Positions 42,371 to 49,003 of a DNA stretch of 64,000 bases are shown here, piece by piece; position 1 is the first letter of the stretch; each line of letters opens with the position of its first letter. This DNA comes from Amycolatopsis solani (lineage in GTDB: Bacteria; Actinomycetota; Actinomycetes; Mycobacteriales; Pseudonocardiaceae), in assembly GCF_033441515.1 (NCBI RefSeq), contig NZ_JAWQJT010000001.1, positions 4,278,001-4,342,000 of the forward strand. The letters run 5' to 3'. Made by a program: the position numbers and the translations under genes. The notes beneath the pieces are model-generated. The model was given only the letters and a program-made list of their open reading frames with translations, was not told the origin of the DNA and ran no database searches.

Positions 42371-43249
42371 ATGGATACTTCCCTGACGGATGACACACCG
42401 GTGGGGCACCCGGTCGTTCTTCGGGTGCTCGTCGTAGCCGGCGCGTTGTTCGGATTCACCCTGCTGGCCTTGGCCGTGTCGGGGGCCGCGAACGCTTCCG
42501 AAGGTTCGCCGCCGGACCGGCCTGGTGTGCTCAGCCGGGCCGGGAGCACCGCGCACGACCTGCTCAAGCCCGCCGGACCGGCGCTCAAGCCGGTGACGGG
42601 CACGGTGCACGCGGTGACATCGCGGGTGGCTCCGGCGGTGAAGCCGGTGACGAACGGGCTCGAGCCCGTGATCGCGCCGGTGACCCGGCCGGTGCTGCAC
42701 GCGGCGGAGCCGGTGCTGTCGGCCTTGCGGCCGGTCACCGCGCCGGTGGTGCACGCGCTGTCTCCGGTGACCTCGCCGGTCCTGCGCGCCACCGCACCGG
42801 TGACCGCGCCGGTGGTGCGGGCGGTGACCGGGTGGCCGGCGAAATCCGCGCCACGCGACGACAGCGGTGCCACGCCGGGGAACCCCGCGCCACGCGGGGA
42901 CTTCGGTTCGGTACCGGTGGCTGCCGGGCCGAGTGGTCCGGTCGTGGTCGAGCAGGCCCACGCGCAACGCCGGCACGACGTGCGGGCCGCGGCCCGGTGG
43001 GCGGCCGGACGTTCCGGTTCGGTGCGGATCGGTGCTGCCGATCCGCGGCCGGGATCCGATGGCGGCGTGCCACCCGCGGATGTGAGCGGTGCGCTGTCGG
43101 CGGGTTCCGGTGCCCAGCACGGTGGCGAGTTCGCCGTGACCGGGGCCGGGAGCGGTGTGCCCGGGACGGATCGCACGTGGCGGGCCCCGCCCGCCGGTGC
43201 GTGGTCGTTGCACTGGCTCGAACACTACGGCAACGACCATCCGAGCTGA
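42371..43249 (+). CDS. Secreted or anchored protein with PVTxPV repeats
   Basis: 292 residues from the ATG at 42371, preceded by AAGGGGGGTGAG. A hydrophobic segment (VVLRVLVVAGALFGFTLLALAVSGAANA) forms a signal peptide or anchor. Residues ~50-155 consist of degenerate 7-11 residue repeats of the type P-V-T-x-P-V-x-x-A (LKPVTGTVHAVTSRVAPAVK). The rest is Gly/Pro/Ser-rich without motifs. Such proteins occur in actinomycete envelopes, but I recognise no family and propose no function. Confidence 0.6.
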   Translation: MDTSLTDDTPVGHPVVLRVLVVAGALFGFTLLALAVSGAANASEGSPPDRPGVLSRAGSTAHDLLKPAGPALKPVTGTVHAVTSRVAPAVKPVTNGLEPVIAPVTRPVLHAAEPVLSALRPVTAPVVHALSPVTSPVLRATAPVTAPVVRAVTGWPAKSAPRDDSGATPGNPAPRGDFGSVPVAAGPSGPVVVEQAHAQRRHDVRAAARWAAGRSGSVRIGAADPRPGSDGGVPPADVSGALSAGSGAQHGGEFAVTGAGSGVPGTDRTWRAPPAGAWSLHWLEHYGNDHPS

Positions 43250-43307
43250 CGAACCCTTTCCACCTCCGGAAATCCATTGAGGACAGATGGTCAGGAAAGG
43301 GAAGTCC

Positions 43308-44927
43308 ATGCACAAGTACGTACGACGCGGCCTGACCGCCGCGTTCATCTCCGGCGGGTTCGTCCTGCTGGGATCCGCGGTGGCCAGTGCGGACACCGGG
43401 AACTCGGGCCCGCTGGACGGGCTCGGCACCACACTGCACTCCGTCGTCTCCGGTGCTTCGGCCGGCGGCACCGGCGGGGACTCCGGTTCCGGCGGGAACG
43501 CGCACAGCGGCAACACCGCTGTCAGCGGGAACTCCGGTACCTCGGGCGACTCCGGTTCGACCGGGCACAACAGCGCTTACGGCGTTTGCGTGCTGGCGAA
43601 GTGCAGCACCTCGGTGTCCTCGGGCAATTCCGGGAACACGGGCGCGACCGGGTCGACCGGGAACGCCTCGAACACCAGCACCACCACCGGCGGCAACTCC
43701 GGGAACGCCGGCCACGGCGGCTCCGGGACCTCGGCGGCGTCGGGCACGAACACCGCGGACTCGCGGGGCGCCCGCGGCGTCCTCGGCTCGGTGACCGGCA
43801 TCGCCAAGGGCGGCAACGGTGGTGACTCCGGCGACGCCGGGAACGCCACCAGCGCCAACTCCGCGACGTCGGGGAACTCGGGTGACTCCGGGAACTCCGG
43901 CTCGACCGGCGGCAACAGCGCCTACGGCCTGTGCGTGCTGGCGAAGTGCGAAACCTCGGTGTCCTCGGGCGATTCCGGGAACACCGGCGCCACCGGTTCG
44001 ACCGGTGACGCGACCAACACCAGCACCACCACCGGCGGGAATTCCGGCAACGCGGGCCGCGGCGGCGACGCCACCACGGCCACGTCCGGGAAGAACGCCA
44101 CCACCGGTGGGCACCGGTACGGACAGGGTGTCCTGGGTGTCGTGACCGGCGCCGCCAAGGGCGGCAACGGTGGCGATTCCGGCGACGCCGGAAACGCCAC
44201 CAGCCACAACAACGCGGTGAGCGGGAATTCCGGCACCTCGGGCGACTCCGGTTCCACCGGCGGCAATTCCGCCGTCGGGTGGACCGTGGGTGGCCAGGGC
44301 AACCGCGGGAACCACGAAAACGGCACGAAGTCGGCCACTTCGGTGACTTCGGGCAACTCGGGTGACACCGGCGCCACCGGTTCGACCGGCGACGCGGGCA
44401 ACTGGAGCACCACCACCGGCGGGAATTCCGGCTGGGCGGGCAACGGCGGCGACGCCACCGTCGTGAGCACCGGCCACAACTCCGCCACGAACACCGGTGG
44501 GCACGGCCGGAACCGGCACGGACAGGGCCTCCTGGGTGTCGTGACCGGCACCGCCAAGGGCGGCAACGGCGGCGATTCCGGTGATGCCGGAAACGCCACC
44601 AGTCACAACAACGCGGTGACCGGCACGTCCGGTGACTCGGGCACTTCGGGCTCGACCGGCGGCAACACCGCCGTCACCTCGGCCCGCGGGCACGAGCAGC
44701 AGGGCCGGCACCACGGTTGTGGCCGCACCCACGAGAACGGCACGACGTCGCACACCACGGTGACCTCGGGCAACTCGGGTGACACGGGTGCCACCGGTTC
44801 GACCGGTGACGCCGGGAACGACAGCAGCACCACCGGCGGGAACTCCGGCTGGGCGGGCAACGGCGGCGACGCCGGCGTCCACGCCTCGGGCTGGAACACC
44901 GTCGCGCACACCCCGCACACCGTCTGA
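43308..44927 (+). CDS. Secreted Gly/Ser/Thr-rich protein of four repeated modules
   Basis: 539 residues. A signal peptide (GLTAAFISGGFVLLGSAVASA) precedes four modules of about 110-130 residues. Each opens with GGNGGDSGDAGNATS-like sequence, runs through SGNSGxSGxSGSTGGN and SGNSGxTGATGSTGxA, and contains TTGGNSGxAG. Modules 1 and 2 contain AYGxCVLAKC with two Cys each; modules 3 and 4 have His/Gly-rich inserts instead. The pattern suggests an extended beta-solenoid or collagen-like surface protein. The ATG at 43308 follows GGAAAGGG. A perfect terminator follows. Confidence 0.75.
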   Translation: MHKYVRRGLTAAFISGGFVLLGSAVASADTGNSGPLDGLGTTLHSVVSGASAGGTGGDSGSGGNAHSGNTAVSGNSGTSGDSGSTGHNSAYGVCVLAKCSTSVSSGNSGNTGATGSTGNASNTSTTTGGNSGNAGHGGSGTSAASGTNTADSRGARGVLGSVTGIAKGGNGGDSGDAGNATSANSATSGNSGDSGNSGSTGGNSAYGLCVLAKCETSVSSGDSGNTGATGSTGDATNTSTTTGGNSGNAGRGGDATTATSGKNATTGGHRYGQGVLGVVTGAAKGGNGGDSGDAGNATSHNNAVSGNSGTSGDSGSTGGNSAVGWTVGGQGNRGNHENGTKSATSVTSGNSGDTGATGSTGDAGNWSTTTGGNSGWAGNGGDATVVSTGHNSATNTGGHGRNRHGQGLLGVVTGTAKGGNGGDSGDAGNATSHNNAVTGTSGDSGTSGSTGGNTAVTSARGHEQQGRHHGCGRTHENGTTSHTTVTSGNSGDTGATGSTGDAGNDSSTTGGNSGWAGNGGDAGVHASGWNTVAHTPHTV

Positions 44928-44943
44928 CGGTTCGCGGGAAACA

Positions 44944-44978
44944 GCGGGGCACCGGAGAAATCCGGTGCCCCGCTTTCG
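44944..44978 (+). terminator. Rho-independent terminator of the repeat protein gene
   Basis: GCGGGGCACCGGA pairs perfectly with TCCGGTGCCCCGC around a GAAA tetraloop, followed by TTTCG, 16 bp past the stop codon. Confidence 0.88.
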
Positions 44979-45097
44979 AATGTGCATCGATTCGCCGTCC
45001 GTTGCGCGACGAGCGCGGATTCGGTGCCGTGGGTACTGTTGCCGAACTGACCGCGGAGATTCGCGAGAACCCGGCGGCGAAGGAAGCGAGAGCCGCG

Positions 45098-46216
45098 GTG
45101 AACGGCTATCCCGATGTCAACGCTGAAGTCCGCTTCGTGCCGGACGCGGTGTGCGTGGTGGCTTTTTCCGGACGCCTCGACAAGGTGGCGGCGCCGACGG
45201 TGGCGCAAGTCCTCGCGGAGTACGTCCCGCCCGGCGAGCGCTTGGTCGTCGACCTGACCCGCTGCACGGTGGTCGCCGCGGCCGGCGCGGCCGTGCTGCG
45301 CGACGCCGCCCGGACGACCGCGTCGACGGTCATCGTCGCGATCGGCGCCGCGGCGACGGCCGTCAAGCTCATCGCACCGGGTCCGGGTGCCGACCTGGCC
45401 GGCTCGACCGGCGAGGCGCTGCGGCTGCTCGGCCTGCCGCCGGACTTCGCGTTGCCGGCTCCCGCCGTCATCGACGTCCGCCGGATGCACACCCGCGCCC
45501 ACATCGCCCGATCCCTGCGGGCGGTGCGGCGGCGCTACGGCGTGCCCGAGCCGGTGGCGTTCGGGCTCATGCGGGAGGCGTCGCAACGGTTCAACGTCCG
45601 GTTGCGGCTGCTGGCCGGCGCGGTCCTCGACCTGCGGGAACCGTGCGGCCCGGAATGGTTTCCCGGCCGGCGGCGCATCCCGCGGCCACGGGCGTCCTTC
45701 CGGTCGCGCACCACGCCGGCCACGACACTGTGCGAGGCGCTCGACCGCGTCCTCTCCCTGAGCGGCTCCGACCGCGGCAGCACCCAGACCGCCGATCCCT
45801 TCCACATCGGCCTGTGGCTGGAGGGGCATCGGGGCTTCGACGACGCCTTCGCCGGAACGTTCGCGATGGTCACCGGTGGCACGACGTGCTCGCTGGCCCT
45901 GCGGCACCGGCGGCAGGTCGTGAGCACCGACCTGGAGACCGATCCGCACCTGGCGGGCACCGACCAGAGCGGCCTGCTGCGCGCCGGCGTCCGCGCGGTG
46001 CAGAGCACCCCGGTGCTCGGCCCGGGCGGCAGCGGCCTCGGCGTGCTCTCCACGCACTACCGCGATCCCGGCGCCCTGCCGGGGGACGCCGACCTGCGGC
46101 GGATCGCGACGGTCGCGGAGGAAGCCGGCGAGTGGCTGGACTGGTACCGGCGGGTGGTCGTCTTCGACGCGCTGGAGCACCTGCACCAGCGGGGCCGCGA
46201 CGTCCTGCTCGGGTAG
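45098..46216 (+). CDS. STAS-ANTAR regulator with GAF-like C-terminal domain
   Basis: 372 residues from the GTG at 45098 (preceded by GGAAG); an upstream TTG at 45002 would add 32 residues. A STAS (anti-sigma factor antagonist) domain covers ~5-110, but the usual Asp-Ser-Gly phosphorylation motif is replaced by VVAAAGAAVLR. An ANTAR-like RNA-binding helix bundle follows (~125-170, HIARSLRAVRRRYGVPEP, VAFGLMREASQRFNV). The last ~180 residues look like a degenerate GAF domain. It probably senses a signal and acts on RNA antitermination, but partners are not encoded nearby. Confidence 0.7.
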   Translation: MNGYPDVNAEVRFVPDAVCVVAFSGRLDKVAAPTVAQVLAEYVPPGERLVVDLTRCTVVAAAGAAVLRDAARTTASTVIVAIGAAATAVKLIAPGPGADLAGSTGEALRLLGLPPDFALPAPAVIDVRRMHTRAHIARSLRAVRRRYGVPEPVAFGLMREASQRFNVRLRLLAGAVLDLREPCGPEWFPGRRRIPRPRASFRSRTTPATTLCEALDRVLSLSGSDRGSTQTADPFHIGLWLEGHRGFDDAFAGTFAMVTGGTTCSLALRHRRQVVSTDLETDPHLAGTDQSGLLRAGVRAVQSTPVLGPGGSGLGVLSTHYRDPGALPGDADLRRIATVAEEAGEWLDWYRRVVVFDALEHLHQRGRDVLLG

Positions 46217-46220
46217 CCGG

Positions 46221-46928
46221 TCAAGCGGGAACCGGGTCCAGGCGCGGGGTTTCGCCGGGCCCAGCGGGGAAGTGGGCGACGAACGTGACCCCCTCGCCCT
46301 GGGCGTCGAACCGCGCGATCCGCGTCGCTTCCGGTTCGTAGAAGACGTCGCCCCGGCTCAGCAGCACCGGGGGCTCGCCCTCGATCTGGTACACCGCCGA
46401 ACCCCGCTCGATGCTGCCGAACACCGGGCCGTTGTGGACGTGCAACCCCGTTCCGCCGCCGGGGGCGATCGAGATGCGGCGGACTTCGAAGTGGTCGATC
46501 ACGCGGGGTTCCGGGAGGTGCTGCTCGAGCACCAGTGCGCGGCTCACCGCCGGCAGCTCTTCGGCGTCCGGGAACGAGCCGAGTTCCGTCGGGGTGCCGT
46601 CCGCCGGGAGTTCCTCGATCGCCAGGTGGGTCAGCGGGGTCGTGTCCGTCGCGCCGTGCCAGTGCCACTCGCCGGGTGCCACCCGGACCGTGTCGCCCGG
46701 GCGGATCAGCTCGGGTGGGGAGCCCTTGCTCTGGACGTGGCCCATTCCTTCCGTCACGACCAGGATCTGGCCCAGCGGGTGGCGGTGCCAGCGGGTGCGG
46801 GCGCCCGGGGCGAACCGGACGGTGTCGACCTGCGTGCGGGAACCGGTGGCCAGCGCCGTGACCCACGCGCTGCCGGTGACCGCTTCGGCGGGGGCGGGCG
46901 TGCTCGCGGAGGGGATCAGGATCTCCAT
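46221..46928 (-). CDS. Double-cupin protein
   Basis: 235 residues with two cupin barrels. The first has RTRWHRHPLGQILVVTEG and APGEWHWHGA; the second GTGLHVHNGPVFGSIERG. His residues in both could bind metal. The ATG at 46928 is 11 bp from a palindrome in the shared promoter region. It is divergent from the DoxX-ECF41 operon. Such cupins are often found next to ECF41 sigma factors as probable small-molecule enzymes; the substrate is unknown. Confidence 0.8.
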   Translation of the reverse strand: MEILIPSASTPAPAEAVTGSAWVTALATGSRTQVDTVRFAPGARTRWHRHPLGQILVVTEGMGHVQSKGSPPELIRPGDTVRVAPGEWHWHGATDTTPLTHLAIEELPADGTPTELGSFPDAEELPAVSRALVLEQHLPEPRVIDHFEVRRISIAPGGGTGLHVHNGPVFGSIERGSAVYQIEGEPPVLLSRGDVFYEPEATRIARFDAQGEGVTFVAHFPAGPGETPRLDPVPA

Positions 46929-46938
46929 GCGAAGCACC

Positions 46939-46956
46939 GTACATACTAGTAGGTAC
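46939..46956. promoter_or_regulatory. Operator-like palindrome in the cupin/DoxX divergent promoter
   Basis: GTAC-ATACTAGTAG-GTAC, with the perfect palindrome TACTAGTA at its centre (46944-46951), lies just upstream of the cupin start. The binding protein is unknown. Confidence 0.45.
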
Positions 46957-46983
46957 AGAGAACAAGTGATCCCCGTCATGCGC

Positions 46984-47010
46984 TGTCACAAGGACCTTCC
47001 GAGCGGTGTC
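46984..47010 (+). promoter_or_regulatory. ECF41-type promoter of the DoxX-sigma operon
   Basis: TGTCACA (46984-46990), 16-bp spacer, TGTC (47007-47010). Known ECF41 promoters have TGTCACA at -35 and CGTC at -10 (recalled), so the sigma factor encoded downstream probably activates its own operon. Confidence 0.65.
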
Positions 47011-47040
47011 TTGAGGCCGAACCGAGAGAAGGAGACCGCC

Positions 47041-47409
47041 ATGGAACTGGCGCTGTGGATCGCCGCCGGAGCGCTCGCGCTCGTCGCGCTCGCCGGGGGT
47101 GTCAGCAAGGCGTTCCTGCCCGTGGAGAAGCTGGCCGCCGCGCCGGGCGGGGAGTGGACCGCCGCGGCCGGGCCCGGGTTCGTCAGGGGACTCGGGGTGC
47201 TCGAACTGCTCGCCGCCGCCGGGCTGGTGCTGCCCGCGCTGACCGGGATCGCGCCCGTGCTCGTGCCGGTGACCGCCGCCTGCTGGGTGCTGCTCATGGC
47301 CGGTGCGATGATCACCCACGTCCGGTACGGCAGCGCGAAGTTCGCGGTCCTGAACCTCGCGTACCTCGCCGTGGCCGTGTTCGTCGCCTGGGGACGGTTC
47401 GCGGCCTGA
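47041..47409 (+). CDS. DoxX-family membrane protein
   Basis: 122 residues, four hydrophobic segments, with the typical GGVSKAFLP near the N-terminus, FVRGLGVLELLAAAGLVLP in the middle and GAMITHVRYG before the last helix. The ATG has GAAGGAGA upstream. It is 24 bp from the ECF41 gene and shares its promoter. In other ECF41 loci the partner gene is often an oxidoreductase, epimerase or DoxX-like protein. Confidence 0.85.
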   Translation: MELALWIAAGALALVALAGGVSKAFLPVEKLAAAPGGEWTAAAGPGFVRGLGVLELLAAAGLVLPALTGIAPVLVPVTAACWVLLMAGAMITHVRYGSAKFAVLNLAYLAVAVFVAWGRFAA

Positions 47410-47433
47410 CCGCGGCGAGGAAAGGAGCCGACC

Positions 47434-48312
47434 ATGAACGCCACCGACACCTTCGTCGCCCACCGGAACCTGCTGTTCACCGTCGCCTACGAGATGCTCG
47501 GGTCCGCGGCCGACGCCGAGGACGTGCTGCAGGAAACCTGGCTGCGGTGGGCGGACGTCGACCCGGCCGGGGTGCGCGACGAGCGCGCCTACCTGGTCCG
47601 GATCACCACCCGCCTGGCGCTCAACCGGCTGCGCACCATGAAGCGCCGCAAGGAGGCCTACGTCGGTCCCTGGCTCCCGGAACCGCTGCTCACCACGCCG
47701 GACGTCGCCGAGAACGTCGAGCTCGCCGAGAGCGTGTCCATGGCGCTCATGCTCGTCCTCGAGACGCTCGCGCCGACCGAACGAGCTGTCTTCGTGCTGC
47801 GCGAGGTCTTCGACTTCGGGTACGACGAAATCGCGGACGCCGTCGGCAAGACCCCGGCCGCCGTCCGGCAGATCGCACACCGCGCGCGGCGGCACGTCGA
47901 CGCCCGGCGCCCGCGCGAGACCGTCTCCGCGCGGGAAACCCGGGCCGTGCTGGCGTCGTTCCAGCGCGCACTGGAAAGCCGTGACCTGCAAGGACTTCTC
48001 GACGTCCTCGCACCGGACGTCGTCATGCTGAGCGACGGCGGCGGCATCAAGCAGGCGGTGCCGCGGCCGATCACCGGGGCCGGCCGGCTGGCGCGCCTGG
48101 TCCTCGGCGGGCTCGCCAAGAACGAGGCCGCGCTCACCACCGAGCCCACGGTGGTCAACGGGAACCCCGGCCTGACCCTGCGCCTCGACGGCGAACTCGA
48201 CGGCGTGATGGCCGTGCGGGTCGAGGCCGGGCGCATCACCGGCGTCTACTACGTGCGCAATCCGGAGAAGCTCACCCGCGTCGAGTCGGAAACGCCGCTG
48301 ACCCTGCGGTAG
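47434..48312 (+). CDS. ECF41-family sigma factor with SnoaL-like C-terminal domain (SigJ-like)
   Basis: 292 residues: sigma-2 region (~8-75), the ECF41 hallmark WLPEPL at 80-85 in the linker, sigma-4 region (~105-160, APTERAVFVLREVFDFGYDE) and a SnoaL-like domain (~165-285) ending in YYVRNPEKL. In this family the C-terminal domain, not a separate anti-sigma factor, controls activity. An ECF41-like promoter precedes the operon. Confidence 0.92.
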   Translation: MNATDTFVAHRNLLFTVAYEMLGSAADAEDVLQETWLRWADVDPAGVRDERAYLVRITTRLALNRLRTMKRRKEAYVGPWLPEPLLTTPDVAENVELAESVSMALMLVLETLAPTERAVFVLREVFDFGYDEIADAVGKTPAAVRQIAHRARRHVDARRPRETVSARETRAVLASFQRALESRDLQGLLDVLAPDVVMLSDGGGIKQAVPRPITGAGRLARLVLGGLAKNEAALTTEPTVVNGNPGLTLRLDGELDGVMAVRVEAGRITGVYYVRNPEKLTRVESETPLTLR

Positions 48313-48328
48313 CCGAGTGGCCGAGACT

Positions 48329-48345
48329 GCGGGAAGTAGTCCCGC
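48329..48345 (+). terminator. Small hairpin after the ECF41 gene
   Basis: GCGGGA-AGTAG-TCCCGC, 6-bp stem, 16 bp past the stop codon and without a T-tract. Confidence 0.35.
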
Positions 48346-48462
48346 GGGTGCGTTCGGTGATCCGGGACAGGTATGGAGTCGGGTACTTGTACGGGTGCGG
48401 TGCGTGGCCGTGGCGGAGCAGGCTCGGAGGTGCCGCAGTAGTCCGCAGGAGGTTCGGAACCC

Positions 48463-48924
48463 ATGGTGCACGGCCGGTCGCGTCCCCTCCTCCGGGTCGT
48501 CACCCCCTCGGACGTCCCGGAGGCGCGGCCGGCCCCCTCGCCCGCCCGCAGCCGCGACCGCTACGCCGACCTCGCCGACCGGCGGCTGGCCGCGATCCTG
48601 GCCGCCGAAGACACCGCCGAAGAGCACGGCCTCAGCCCGCACACCCGCAGCACCTGCTACGTCCACCGGTGCTGGACCCACCAGTGCGTCGGCGATCCGC
48701 TGCACGTCCTGGTCGCCACCGGGCACCGGTGGTGCCGCCGCTGCGAGTGCCCGGTCGACGTCGCCGTCGACGAAACCCCGCCCGGTGCGGTGCACCTGTT
48801 CTGCCCGCGCTGCGGTCAGGCTGGATCGGCGGCGAACCGCGACGTCCGCCAGGCGTGCCGGACGAGCCTGGCCGCGATGCACGGCGGCGACGCGCCGACG
48901 TTGTACCGGATCCCGGACGCCTGA
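48463..48924 (+). CDS. Cys-rich protein of unknown function, possible zinc ribbon
   Basis: 153 residues from an ATG preceded by GGAGG. The N-terminal third is basic and probably disordered. Nine Cys residues follow, in CYVHRCWTHQC, WCRRCEC and FCPRCGQ, plus one later, a pattern that could bind one or two zinc ions. No family is recognised. It lies between the sigma factor and the large LuxR gene on the same strand, 150 bp from the former. Confidence 0.6.
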   Translation: MVHGRSRPLLRVVTPSDVPEARPAPSPARSRDRYADLADRRLAAILAAEDTAEEHGLSPHTRSTCYVHRCWTHQCVGDPLHVLVATGHRWCRRCECPVDVAVDETPPGAVHLFCPRCGQAGSAANRDVRQACRTSLAAMHGGDAPTLYRIPDA

Positions 48925-49003
48925 CGCCCGTGCGTTGCAACCTCCGAGGGACGCCCGTGCCCCCGCATTGACCGGTCGTGGTGCCCTCCATACGGTTTCA
49001 GTC

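Noticed and set aside
43308..44927. Repeat-rich DNA as a CRISPR or satellite array
   Set aside because: The repetition follows a single long reading frame with signal peptide, and unit lengths vary; it is protein repetition.
48300..48400. Segment with GCCGAGTGGCCGAGAC resembling a tRNA D-arm
   Set aside because: No acceptor stem, anticodon arm or TTC loop could be placed around it.
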